Positions 17,703 through 27,440 of a stretch of 64,000 nucleotides of DNA are shown in pieces. Every line of letters starts with the position of its first letter. Positions within the stretch are counted from its first letter, which is position 1. The DNA is from Poriferisodalis sp965262965 (GTDB lineage Bacteria > Actinomycetota > Acidimicrobiia > Acidimicrobiales > Poriferisodalaceae). Position numbers and translations under genes: made by a program. Location of the stretch: NCBI RefSeq assembly GCF_965262965.1, contig NZ_OZ253573.1, forward strand, positions 868,001 through 932,000, read 5' to 3'. The notes beneath the pieces are model-generated. The model ran no database searches and had not been told where the DNA came from. It saw nothing but the letters and a program-made list of their open reading frames with translations.

Positions 17703-18794
17703 ATGGCATCTGCAACTGGACTGGTACTCACGGCACCCCGCTCGTTCGAGCAGCGCAGCTTCGACCTGCCGGAAATCGGCGCCAGCGACGGCCTCCTGCG
17801 CATCGAGGCATGCGGCCTGTGCGGCACCGATCACGAACAATACACCGGTCACATCACCAACCCGCATGCCTTCATCCCCGGCCACGAGGTGATCGGCGTG
17901 GTCGAGGAATTGGGCGACGCGGCAGCCGAGCGCTGGGGCGTGAGCGCTGGCCAGCGCGTCGCCGTCGAAGTGTTCCTGTCCTGCCGGGAATGCGTGCAGT
18001 GCCAGGCAGGTGTGTACCGGCGCTGCGAGCGCAACGGCCTTGCAACGATGATCGGATTCACCGACGCCGACACGCCGCCCGGCTTAGGCGGCGGCTACGC
18101 CTCGCATCTGTATCTGGGACCCGACTCGATGTTGATGCCAGTGCCTGATGAGCTCGATCCGGTTGCCGCCACGCTGTTCAATCCGCTCGGTGCCGGCATC
18201 CGCTGGGCGGTGGAGATCCCCGAGACCCAGCCGGGTGACGTCGTGGCGATCCTCGGACCGGGTGTTCGAGGCCTGTGCGCTGCTGCAGCCGTGAAGGAAG
18301 CCGGCGCGAGCTTCGTCATGATTACGGGCCTCGGAACTCGCGATGCAGAACGGCTGGCCCTGGCGCCCGCGTTCGGTGCGGACCTCGCGGTGGATGTCTC
18401 GGAGACCGACCCGAACCGTGCGCTGCGCGAAACAATCGGGCGCAAGGCCGACATCGTGGTCGACGTCACGGCGAAGGCGCCCGCCGCATTCGCTCAGGCT
18501 GTCCAGCTCGCTTGCCCTGGCGGCACGATCGTTCTCGCCGGCACCCGCGGCACTCCCGAGACGCCGGGCTTCGACCCCGATCACATCGTCTACAAGGAAC
18601 TGCGGATCATCGGAGCCCTCGGCGTTGACGTCGGTGCCTACCGCAAGGCCCTGGATCTACTGGTCTCGGGCCCATACCCATTCAAAGACCTGCCTCGCCA
18701 AGTGGCCGGCTTCGACGACCTCGAACCGCTGATTCAGCTCCTCGCCGGAGAACGTTCCGGCGTGCCGCCCGTTCACGGCGTCTTTGCGCCGTGA
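17703..18794 (+). CDS. Zinc-dependent alcohol dehydrogenase (MDR family)
   Basis: A 363-residue medium-chain dehydrogenase. The catalytic zinc site is CGLCGTDHEQYTG with GHEVIGVVEE. The structural zinc loop has Cys in SCRECVQCQAGVYRRC. The Rossmann stretch is VVAILGPGVRGLCAA. It oxidises an alcohol or sugar alcohol with NAD(P). It is divergent from the enolase-superfamily gene and followed by a thioesterase on the same strand. A GAGGGTC ribosome site lies just before the ATG. Confidence 0.88.
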   Translation: MASATGLVLTAPRSFEQRSFDLPEIGASDGLLRIEACGLCGTDHEQYTGHITNPHAFIPGHEVIGVVEELGDAAAERWGVSAGQRVAVEVFLSCRECVQCQAGVYRRCERNGLATMIGFTDADTPPGLGGGYASHLYLGPDSMLMPVPDELDPVAATLFNPLGAGIRWAVEIPETQPGDVVAILGPGVRGLCAAAAVKEAGASFVMITGLGTRDAERLALAPAFGADLAVDVSETDPNRALRETIGRKADIVVDVTAKAPAAFAQAVQLACPGGTIVLAGTRGTPETPGFDPDHIVYKELRIIGALGVDVGAYRKALDLLVSGPYPFKDLPRQVAGFDDLEPLIQLLAGERSGVPPVHGVFAP

Positions 18795-18853
18795 AGCATC
18801 AAACACAGCACGGCGTGTTTGCACCTGATCCTGCCCAGTCCTAGGAGCGATCC

Positions 18854-19297
18854 ATGAGCCGACCGGTCTTTGAAACCTTCAACTCCGAATGGGCCGACAA
18901 GGTGATCGGCCGGGTGTCGCGCCGCGGCATTGACGGCTATCTGGGCATCAGGGCGGTGGAGTTCGAGGCCGGGCGGCTCGTGTGCGAGATGCCGATCACC
19001 GACGAACTGATCACCACCATGGGCACCATGCACGGCGGTTGCCTCTCGGCCATGTGCGACCACGTGCTCGGCGTGGTCATGTACCCCGTCATGCCTCCGG
19101 GCTACTGGGCTGCGACGACCGAATTCAAGATCAACCTGCTCGCACCGGTCACCGGTGGCACCTGCGTGGCCACCGCCGAGATCATTTCGATGAGCAAGCG
19201 ACTCGCTGTCGTGCGTGTCGAGATCACTAACGGCGAGCGCATGGTCGCCGTCGCTCAGGGCACCACCACAATCGTCGCCCCGAAGACTTCAAACTGA
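18854..19297 (+). CDS. PaaI-type hotdog thioesterase
   Basis: A 147-residue single hotdog-fold protein. The catalytic loop TMHGGCLSAMCDHVLG (His-Gly-Gly then Asp) is the PaaI/YdiI-type signature. The strand WAATTEFKINLLAPV follows. It would hydrolyse acyl- or aroyl-CoA thioesters. AGGAG lies eight bases before the ATG. Confidence 0.87.
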   Translation: MSRPVFETFNSEWADKVIGRVSRRGIDGYLGIRAVEFEAGRLVCEMPITDELITTMGTMHGGCLSAMCDHVLGVVMYPVMPPGYWAATTEFKINLLAPVTGGTCVATAEIISMSKRLAVVRVEITNGERMVAVAQGTTTIVAPKTSN

Positions 19298-19306
19298 CCG
19301 CAGTCG

Positions 19307-19318
19307 GCGGCGCGCCGC
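19307..19318. terminator. Possible bidirectional terminator between convergent genes
   Basis: A perfect 12-bp GC palindrome (GCGGCGCGCCGC) lies in the 34-bp gap between the convergent thioesterase and sulfatase genes. It lacks a T-run and has no separate loop, so function as a terminator is only a suggestion from position. Confidence 0.3.
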
Positions 19319-19331
19319 TGCGTACTTCCGC

Positions 19332-21614
19332 CTACTGACGGGCCATCTCGGCTCGGGCGGTGGCAGCGACGTCGGCCGCGGTCCGTGACGACAGGTTGAT
19401 CTCGACCTCATGCAGAGTCCCCGCAAACGGGAACGAGCCGTCGTAGCGCTCTGACACCGTCGACCCGTAGTCGTGGTCGATGCTGGAGCCCAACGACGAG
19501 ATCATCCGCATCATGAACGGCAGCTCTGCCCCGCCGACCGGCTCGCCGTCGACTCGCAGTTCGACGGTTCCTCCCTGTGGACCCGTGCGCTGCAGATGCA
19601 GCGACAGTTCGCTGTCACCTTCAGGCACCTCGACCGACGATTCCACGATGGTGTGATCAGCAAACGCGTTGTAGTCCACCACGAGGTGATCGTTCTGGAT
19701 GAAGACTGAAACGCCTGCGCCGGCGCTGCCCGTCGCCCAGATGACGCCGTCGTCGCCCGCCTGCCGACTCACCCGGGCGGTGAGATCAAACACTCGCCCA
19801 CCGGCGGACGGGGACGCTTGCGAGGGAACCCGAGACATCGGCGGCCGGTACACGTAGCGCCGGCTCGGCGGGTGTGGTGAGTTCTCGCGCAACGGTGCCG
19901 CGAACAACGCGACGCCGCGATCGTCGAGCGGCAGCACGCCGTGGCGCTCGGCCTCGGCCCACCACAAGCCGATGAGCTCGGTAAGGCGTTCGGGCTGGTC
20001 GCCTGCGAGATCGTTGCACTCAGAGGGATCGGCCCCGAGGTCGAAGAGCTCCCACTGTTCAGTGTCGAAGTCGTCGCCCGGAATGTGCCGTATGACTGCT
20101 TTCCACCACACGTCGTCCAACAGCGCAACCAAGGCACGTGACCCGGAATTCTCGAAATACTGCAGCGTGTTCGTGGCTGGAGCCTCAGGGTCCGCCAGTA
20201 CCGACGCGAACGAGTTGCCGGTGACCGGGAGCTGGTCCAGCCCCCGGTATGTCTCGGGCGACGTGACACCGAGCAGCTCATACACGGTGGGGGTCACGTC
20301 AGACACATTGACGAATTGGCTCCGCTTCGTCCCTTGCTGATCGGCGGCGATGCCGGCTGGCCAGTGCACAACCATCGGCACGTGCACCCCGCCCTCATGG
20401 GTGTTCTGCTTGTACCAGCGGAATGGCGAGTTGCCGCATTGGGCCCAGCCCCACGGGTAGTTGGTGTGGCTGTTGGGCCCACCGATGTCGTCGAGCCGCT
20501 CGACGACATCGTCGATCGACTCAGCCAGTCCGTTGAAGAACTTGAATTCGTGCATCACGCCGGTCGGTCCGCCCTCCTGGGACGCACCGTTGTCGGCCAT
20601 CACGATGAAGATCGTGTTGTCGAGCAGCCCGAGATGTTCGAGCCCGGCAACGAATCGCCCGATCTGGTCGTCGGTGTGATCCAGGAAAGCGGCAAAGGCC
20701 TCTTGCAGTCGGCGGGCCAGCTTCTGCTCGTTCACTGACAGCTTGTCCCACGGCTTCACGCCCGGGTTCAGTCGCGCCAGCGCTGTGTGCGGCGGGATGA
20801 CGCCCATCTCGATCTGCCGGTCGTACCAGCGCTGGCGCACCACATCCCAACCCTCGTCGTAGCGGCCCCGGTACTTCGCGAGGTACTCCGGCGGTGCTTG
20901 ATGCGGAGCGTGCGTGGCGCCAAATGGCACGTAGGCGAAGAACGGCCGGTCGGGACGCACTCCCTTGCTGTTGCTGATCATCTGCAGCATCTGATCGACG
21001 AGGTCTTCGCTGACGTGATACCCGTCCTCGGGACGAGCAGGCGGGTCAACCGGGTGATTGTCACTGACAAGTTCGGGGAAGAACTGGTCGGTCTCGCCTT
21101 CGAGAAACCCGTAGAAGCGGTCGAAACCCCGGCCGAGGGGCCATTGATCGAATGGGCCGGCGGCGGAGCTGTCCTCCGTCGGCGCGAGGTGCCACTTGCC
21201 GGTGCAGAACGTGGCATAGCCCTCGTCTCGCAGCACCTCTGCGACGGTCGCAGCGTGGTTGGTGATGTGCCCGAGCTGATTCGGGAAGCCGGTCTGGAAG
21301 TTCGACACCGATCGCATGCCGACGGCGTGCTGGGCCCGTCCCGTCAGCAGCGACGCCCGGGTCGGCGAGCACAGCGGCGCAACGTGGAAGTTCGTGAACT
21401 GGATGCCGTTCGCGGCGAGCGCATCGATGCGGGACGTGTCGATGTCCGACCCAAAGCAGCCGAACTGGGCAAAGCCGGTGTCGTCAAGCAGCACGAACAC
21501 CACGTTCGGCGCGCTGGAAGGCGCACGGGGATGCTCCTCGAACCACGGCTCCGATTCGGCAACGGTTCTGCCGATTCGGCCCTGGAATGACGGAAGTGCG
21601 CGTAGCGTCGCCAT
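19332..21614 (-). CDS. Type I arylsulfatase (formylglycine-dependent)
   Basis: A 760-residue sulfatase. The active-site signature CSPTRASLLTG places the Cys converted to formylglycine at residue 82. The metal-binding Asp pair is in VLLDDTGFAQ (~44-45), and TGKWHLAP and ADNGAS supply further ligands. The length and C-terminal ~200-residue beta-rich extension match large actinobacterial arylsulfatases. No signal peptide is visible, so it is probably cytosolic. It would release sulfate from organic sulfate esters. A formylglycine-generating enzyme would be needed and is not in the window. Confidence 0.92.
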   Translation of the reverse strand: MATLRALPSFQGRIGRTVAESEPWFEEHPRAPSSAPNVVFVLLDDTGFAQFGCFGSDIDTSRIDALAANGIQFTNFHVAPLCSPTRASLLTGRAQHAVGMRSVSNFQTGFPNQLGHITNHAATVAEVLRDEGYATFCTGKWHLAPTEDSSAAGPFDQWPLGRGFDRFYGFLEGETDQFFPELVSDNHPVDPPARPEDGYHVSEDLVDQMLQMISNSKGVRPDRPFFAYVPFGATHAPHQAPPEYLAKYRGRYDEGWDVVRQRWYDRQIEMGVIPPHTALARLNPGVKPWDKLSVNEQKLARRLQEAFAAFLDHTDDQIGRFVAGLEHLGLLDNTIFIVMADNGASQEGGPTGVMHEFKFFNGLAESIDDVVERLDDIGGPNSHTNYPWGWAQCGNSPFRWYKQNTHEGGVHVPMVVHWPAGIAADQQGTKRSQFVNVSDVTPTVYELLGVTSPETYRGLDQLPVTGNSFASVLADPEAPATNTLQYFENSGSRALVALLDDVWWKAVIRHIPGDDFDTEQWELFDLGADPSECNDLAGDQPERLTELIGLWWAEAERHGVLPLDDRGVALFAAPLRENSPHPPSRRYVYRPPMSRVPSQASPSAGGRVFDLTARVSRQAGDDGVIWATGSAGAGVSVFIQNDHLVVDYNAFADHTIVESSVEVPEGDSELSLHLQRTGPQGGTVELRVDGEPVGGAELPFMMRMISSLGSSIDHDYGSTVSERYDGSFPFAGTLHEVEINLSSRTAADVAATARAEMARQ

Positions 21615-21729
21615 CGTGAGCCTTTCGTGAGCAATTGCAACGGGACGCTACGCCACTTCGTCGAGAACTACCGTCCTGCGGTGGCGCCTGAATGCGACAC
21701 CGCCCCTTCACGAGAGGACCACGAAGCCC

Positions 21730-21837
21730 ATGCCCACCCAGAGCCGACTCACCTACATCCAGCACATGGTCCTGATGATGGTGATCGCCGTCGTCGCTCT
21801 CGACTACAACTGCGGGAACCACAGGAGGCATCGATGA
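21730..21837 (+). CDS. Possible 35-residue membrane microprotein upstream of the type ISP gene
   Basis: A short open frame whose stop overlaps the next start as ATGA (ATG at 21834, TGA at 21835-21837). It encodes a hydrophobic run HMVLMMVIAVVAL in the centre and a basic end. A GAGAGG stretch lies upstream. It could be a coupled leader peptide or a chance frame; no homologue is recognised. Confidence 0.3.
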   Translation: MPTQSRLTYIQHMVLMMVIAVVALDYNCGNHRRHR

Positions 21838-24800
21838 GCGAGACACGCCCACCGCAGGTCGAGGCGGACGCCGACGAGATCACACTCTTGCCCTCCGCGA
21901 CCCGCGGGATGCGTCGTGAGGACATCAACCTCGCCTCGTTGAGCCTCCCGTTCGCTGTTACCCCCCCCCCCCCCCCCCCACCCCCCCTACTTCGGATACC
22001 GCGTCCGAGCCGCCGGTCGAAGCACTCGTTACGGTCGGCGAGGTCATCGAGCGCATTCGCACTACCAGCCGTGACGAATCCGAGAAGGGCCGGTGGTTCG
22101 AGGAACTCGTCAAGATCGTCTTCCTTGAAAGTCCCGAGTACGAGATCGACGAGATCGAACACTGGGGACGGTGGCGCGAACGTCAGCAGCTGACCGGCCT
22201 CAGCGGCAAGGACACCGGCATCGACCTTGTCGCGCGTCACCGTGACGGCAGCCACATCGCCATCCAATGCAAGTGCTACGCACCGAAGCGACGAGTCGCC
22301 AAGGCTGACATCGACTCGTTCCTGAGCCAATCGCAGGCGACCGACGCCGCCGATCAGCCCGTGTTCGCGATGCGTTGGATCGTCACGACATCGCCGTGGA
22401 CCGACAACGCACTCGTGCAGGTAGACAGCCTCGGATCCTCGGTCCGCCGGATCGACTTCCTGCACCATGAATTCGAGAAGATCAGCGAGAAGCTGCAGGA
22501 GCGGCCTGTTCGTGCACCTTGGCCACGCCAGCACGAGGCGATCGACAAGGTCGTTGATGGCTTGTCGCACCACAACCGGGGCCGGATGATCATGGCCTGC
22601 GGCACAGGCAAGACGTTCACTTCGCTGCGCATCGCCGAAAGCGTGGTCCCTGACGGCGGACGCATCGCATTCGTGGCGCCGAGCATCGCGCTGGTGGCAC
22701 AAGCGCGCCGAGAATGGCTGCTGCACACGACGCGACCCCTTGAGTGTGTCGTCGTCTGCTCCGACGAGTCCGCGGGCGGCCGCTCAGAGAGCGCGACCGA
22801 GATGCGGGTCTCCGAGCTGGAGTGCCCGGTGACGACGTCGCCGCAGCAACTCGGGGTGATGCTGGACCCCGTCCGCGACACCGACATAACACGCGTGGTG
22901 TTCTGCACGTATCAGTCGCTGCATCGACTCTGCGAGGCCCAGAGCGAACACGCTGCCGGGGCATTTGATCTGGTCCTCTGCGACGAGGCGCACCGCACGA
23001 CTGGAGCCATTTCCGACGCGGCCGGAACCCAGCGGGACAGCGGCTTCCAGATGGTCCACGACGACGATCGCCTGCGTGCCCGCAAGCGGCTCTACATGAC
23101 GGCTACTCCCCGCATCTACACCGCCTCGTCCAAGGCATCGCTCGCTGGACGCGGCATCGGGACCGTCGACATGAACGACCTGCATGTCTATGGTCCCGAA
23201 CTGGAGCGCCTGTCGTTCAAGGAGGCAGTCGAGACCGACATGCTCGCCGATTATCGGGTGATCGTCTTGGGCGTCCACGACAGCGCCGTTCCGGCAGGCA
23301 TGCGACAGCGGCTCATCGACCTGGGCGACGCATCCGCCGAATCGCAGACGCAGAAGGGAGGCCCGAAACCGCTGGTCGTCAGCATCGAAGACCTTCAACG
23401 GCTGCTCGGCACGTCGCTCGCCATCAACGGCATGGCCGAGGGCAGCGAACTGGAGGTGCCTCGGCGGCTTGACAGCACCATCGCCTTCGCAAATTCCATC
23501 GCGAGGTCAAAGTTCTATGCCATGGGACTGGCTGATTCGCAGCTGCGCGCCCTCATCACCCGACGCAGGCGCGCACACGGAGAAACGGAAGGCGCCGCCA
23601 AGGTCGAAGCGACTCACCTCGACGGAACTGCACCGGCCTTCGAGCGCAGCGAGGAACTGCGCAAGCTCGCGCGGACTCGCACCGACCAGTGCGCTCGCGT
23701 GATCTGCAATGCGAAGCTGCTGACCGAAGGGGTGGACGTGCCGTCGCTGGATGCGGTGGTGTTCATGGAGCCTCGCGACAGCCAGGTTGACATCGTGCAA
23801 GCCGTCGGACGAGTCATGCGGCGCGTCGAAGGAAAGAAGCTCGGCTACATCGTGATTCCCGTCCCGGTGCCGCCGGGCGAAGATCTGGCAGCGACGCTCG
23901 AGGCGGGCGGCAGCGGCTACGAATCAGTCGGCCAAGTGCTGAGGGCGCTGCAGGCCCACGACACTCGCCTCGCCGAGACTCCGGCCCGATTCGTCACAGC
24001 ATGCGAGGTCACTCGCCCGCCGCCTGAGGGGCATCGGGGCGATGGCGACGACTTGGAAGAAAACGTCGATGAGCCTGCACAACTCCAGCTCGATCTGCAC
24101 AAGGCGGGCGCTGCCATCTACGCGCATGTCGTCGCCGCGTCGGGTCTGGGGTCGGCCGGCAAGCTCGTGGCAGACGATCTGGGGCTCGCCGTGACCTTCG
24201 CCGGTGCTCGCTTCAGTGAAGGCGATCTTGCGGCGCCGCTGGCGGCCGCGCTCGGCAATCTCGCCGTTGACGACACCAACAAGACCGACATCTGCAAGGT
24301 TGCCGCGCTCGTTCTGATCAATGCCTGCCTGCTGCACCGTCGCCTGCGCGAGGTGCCCCGGTTCAGCGACATCGCCGACTTGGCCCGCGTGACCGGAGCC
24401 CCCGATCCCGCAGCGGTCCTGGCAGACGGGTGGGAGCGGATTCTCGAGCACGACTACGAGCCGGTATTCGGATCTGCGCTCTCCGTGCTCAGGCAACTCC
24501 CGACTCGACCGTACGCAGTCGAGGCATTGCGAGGTCTGGCTGAGTGCGCGAACCGCACCGCCGATTCGCTCACCGAGATGGGTTACGACCACGCTGGCCC
24601 CCTGTATCACCGCATCCTGCCCAACGCAGCGGCATATGGCGCGTTTTACACCAAGAATCTGTCAGCGCTCATGCTGGCGCGGCTGGCCATTGACGAGGAT
24701 TTCGCCGACTGGTCCGATTCCGAACAGATCGCCCGCCTGCGGATCATGGACCCCGCCTGCGGCACCGGGACACTCCTCATGGCGGCGCTACGGGTGCTCA

Positions 24801-26660
24801 AGCAACGCGTCCGCGAGGTCGGCCAACACTTGGACAGCGACGATGCTGATTCCAGCGATTCCGACCTGCATAAGGCCGTCGTCGAGAACGTGCTCCACGG
24901 TCTCGATATCAACTCGCCAGCCATTCAGTTCGCTGCATCGAACTTCACTTTGGGCGCTCCGACCGTCGACTTCCGCAAGATGAACTTGTTCACGCTCAGA
25001 CACGGCCCGCAACCCGATGGATCGATGATGGCGGGAACGCTGGAAGTGCTCGGGTTCGCCGATTCCGCAGCATCACTGCGAAACCTCGTGCAACACGCCG
25101 ACGCCCGGAGTGTGGGCGCGCAGTTGACCGATTCCGGCGCCGACTTCCCGATTCGCGACATCGATCTCGTCATTATGAATCCGCCGTTCACCAACAACGT
25201 AAAGAAAAATTCGCAATACTCGCCTGCTCAGAAGAAGGCCATGCAGCAGCACGAACTTGGGCTGCGCGACGTATTGCTGCACTCAGACCCCGTGGCCGGT
25301 GCAACCATTGATGCCAACAGCATCCGCACCTACTTCACACCGATCGTGGAGCGAATGTCGACATCTCGCGGTGCAACCGTCGCTTCGGTGGTCCCCGCGA
25401 CTGCGTGCACCGCTTCGTCGGGGCAGAACGAACGCCGCTTTCTCGCAGACCGACTCCGCATTGAGACGGTCGTCACGTCACACGATCCGAAGAACATCAA
25501 CTTTTCCGAAAACACCGGCATTCACGAGTGTTTGCTTATCGCCCGGCGTCGAGATGATCGATCGGATTCGCCTGCAAGCGACCCGCCCACCCGATTCGTG
25601 TCGCTTCGCAAGATGCCGTCGACCCCCGCCGAGGCACTCGCCGCCGCCGATGCAATTGCGAGCGGCGACCCTGGTGAATGGGGCAATGTCACGCTGTGGC
25701 CAGCCGAGCGCCTACGCGATGGCGACTGGTCGCCCGTGCAGTGGTATGACGGCAATCTCGCCGACGTTGCCCTGTCACTGGAAGCCGGGTCGCCCAATTC
25801 GTCCGACGCCAGCGCTGCTCCTATCAGGGGGGGGGAGTTTCGGACCTTCGGGCCAAGCAATCAGGGGCGCCTTCTTCCCCTCCAGGCGCGATACCGACTC
25901 GAACCCGACGGCCGCGCAGTCCGTGGGGCATTCCACCAGATCGACTCGAATCGATCTCCGTGCGACGAGCCGTCGGCCCAGCAGGGCGACGCATCCAAGA
26001 CGCTTTCAGGCCGACGAGTCAATCATGAGCTTTGACGCCTTCTGGTCAGCGTCCGCAAAGCTCCGCCGCACTATGCGCGCTGCCCCTGAACAACTCATCC
26101 AGCCTCGGCCAGGCAAGGAACAGCTGGCCGAGCGCTACTGGGCGCAACGCAGCAAGCTGCTGGTTGCCAACCGACACGACACCGTCGCTGGCCGGTTGGT
26201 CGCCGTGTACAGCGAGCTCCCATCAGTTGGCTCTGCATGGGTTCCGGTCGCGGTGGCGAATGACGATGAGGCGAAGTCACTGTGCGCGTGGTGGAACAGC
26301 ACACCGACTCGGATGATGCTGCTGAATCGGCGCACAAAGAAGCTGACCTATCCCTCGTGGTCACTGGACCAGCTGCGAAGTGTTCCGGTGCCATCGCCCG
26401 AGAACCCCGCATGGGGCGACTTGCTGGTGGCGTACGAACAGGCCTGTGACATCGAGTTGCTGCCGTTGCGAGACGGGGAGCAATGCGAGGGCAGGCGCAT
26501 CATTGACAACGCGGCGGCTCAAGTGCTCGGTGTGCCTGAGAGCACCATCGCCGACTGGCGCCGCCGACTCGCCCTCGAGCCGACGATCTCCAACCGAGCT
26601 ACCGAGGCAGTCGAAAGCGAGGCGTCGCAGCAATCGGAAGCGGAAACGCACATCGGTTGA
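21834..26660 (+). CDS. Type ISP single-chain restriction-modification enzyme, frame-broken at C19 and G9 tracts
   Basis: Allowing two frame changes, this is one ~1608-residue protein, close to LlaGI/LlaBIII-type enzymes. Domain order: Mrr-like nuclease (GKDTGIDLVA ~125, IQCKCY ~145); SF2 translocase with Walker A MACGTGKT (~255) and LCDEAHR (~384); helicase C region with GRVMRRVEG; N6-adenine methyltransferase with DPACGTGTLL (~973) and NPPF (~1115); target-recognition end with AERYWAQRSKLL. The start ATG at 21834 has AGGAGG five bases upstream. The N-terminal frame meets C19-A-C7 at 21961-21987 and, as sequenced, stops at 22193. One more C would join it to the long frame, giving a Pro-Thr linker. 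The second frame runs to 26035; the C-terminal part lies in another frame open through the G9 tract, and G8 would join them. Either phase-variable switching or homopolymer sequencing error. Confidence 0.8.
21961..21987. repeat. Homopolymer C19-A-C7 in the type ISP gene
   Basis: Nineteen C (21961-21979), one A, then seven C. The reading frames on the two sides differ by one base. A 20-C tract would make them continuous. It is an extraordinarily long mononucleotide run for a coding sequence and a candidate slippage switch. Confidence 0.9.
25827..25835. repeat. Homopolymer G9 in the type ISP gene
   Basis: Nine consecutive G inside the target-recognition part of the methyltransferase. The upstream frame and the frame of the conserved C-terminus differ by one base here, and loss of one G would fuse them without a stop. 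Confidence 0.85.
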
Positions 26661-26704
26661 CGGCCTGGGCACATCTGCTCCCGCCGCATTCGCTCTCTGA
26701 CCGG

Positions 26705-27085
26705 TCAGACGGGGATGACGTCGACGTCGAGTCGGGCGGCTTCTGCGAGCGCTGCAAGATCGCCCGGGTCCGAGGTCAAGATTTCGTCGCCGTGGCTGCA
26801 CAGTGCGACGAGCGCTGCATCGATGGCGTCGTCCAGACCTGACCGTGCCAGCAGCACCCCAGCCGACCGGCCCAGAACATCGTCGAGCGGCGCTACTCGT
26901 GTGCCGCGCAGCGCCGCCGCCAATCGGGCCTGACGCCCAAATCCGCCTCTCCACACCTGCGCAACTACCCCACCGTGTGTCATCAGCGGCCGGCCTGCCT
27001 GACGCGCAAAACGGACGAACGCCCAAGTATCGGGGTCATTCCGCTCAAGAGAGATGAGCGCCCCGGTATCAAGCAGCAGGCTCAC
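26705..27085 (-). CDS. vapC: PIN-domain toxin (VapC family)
   Basis: A 126-residue PIN-domain ribonuclease. The acidic metal site is visible as Asp in LLLDTGAL (~6), Glu in LERND, Asp in LDDAIDAALVA and Asp in TSDPGDL. VapC toxins cleave tRNA or rRNA when free of antitoxin. It overlaps the upstream ribbon-helix-helix antitoxin gene by 17 bp, which is the usual vapBC layout. It converges on the type ISP gene with 44 bp between. Confidence 0.88.
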   Translation of the reverse strand: MSLLLDTGALISLERNDPDTWAFVRFARQAGRPLMTHGGVVAQVWRGGFGRQARLAAALRGTRVAPLDDVLGRSAGVLLARSGLDDAIDAALVALCSHGDEILTSDPGDLAALAEAARLDVDVIPV

Positions 27086-27368
27086 CGGACAGACTCAGTT
27101 CGCGCGTTCGTGCCCGGACTCGTATAGCTCGTTGTGAGGCCAGACGGCGTGCTTCTTCAACCTGCTCGTCGGTAATCGGCCCGAACTCGGACTCGTAGTC
27201 AGCAAGCGCCTCGTCCAGAGCATCGAGCAAGCGCTGTTCCTCGCGCTTGGCCGCCATCGCCTCATTCACCCAGGCACTCACCGACGAGGCGTCGCCGTCG
27301 CTCACTGCATCGCTCGCAGCCTCGATGAGGTCCTCATCGACGGTGACGGTAATGCGACGCTTCGTCAT
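27069..27368 (-). CDS. vapB: Antitoxin (VapB-like, ribbon-helix-helix)
   Basis: A 99-residue acidic protein. The N-terminus KRRITVTVDEDLIEAASDAV fits a ribbon-helix-helix DNA-binding unit. The C-terminal half is a charged helix (EEQRLLDALDEALADYESEF) suited to wrapping the toxin. The ATG lies upstream of and overlaps vapC, so both are co-translated and probably autoregulated by the complex. Confidence 0.85.
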   Translation of the reverse strand: MTKRRITVTVDEDLIEAASDAVSDGDASSVSAWVNEAMAAKREEQRLLDALDEALADYESEFGPITDEQVEEARRLASQRAIRVRARTRELSLSGEPAA

Positions 27369-27440
27369 ACCTTTATCTTATTTCCGGTGCGCGCTCCGGC
27401 GTATCGCTCGAGCGCTCCATCGATGCGTATTGCGGTGGCG

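Noticed and set aside
17552..17827. Upstream extension of the enolase-superfamily gene
   Set aside because: It overlaps the divergent alcohol dehydrogenase and has no resemblance to the family.
26696..26709. 14-bp perfect palindrome TCTGACCGGTCAGA at the end of vapC
   Set aside because: Only a 5-bp stem with a 4-base loop is possible and there is no T-run; it partly codes the vapC stop, so it is not called a terminator.
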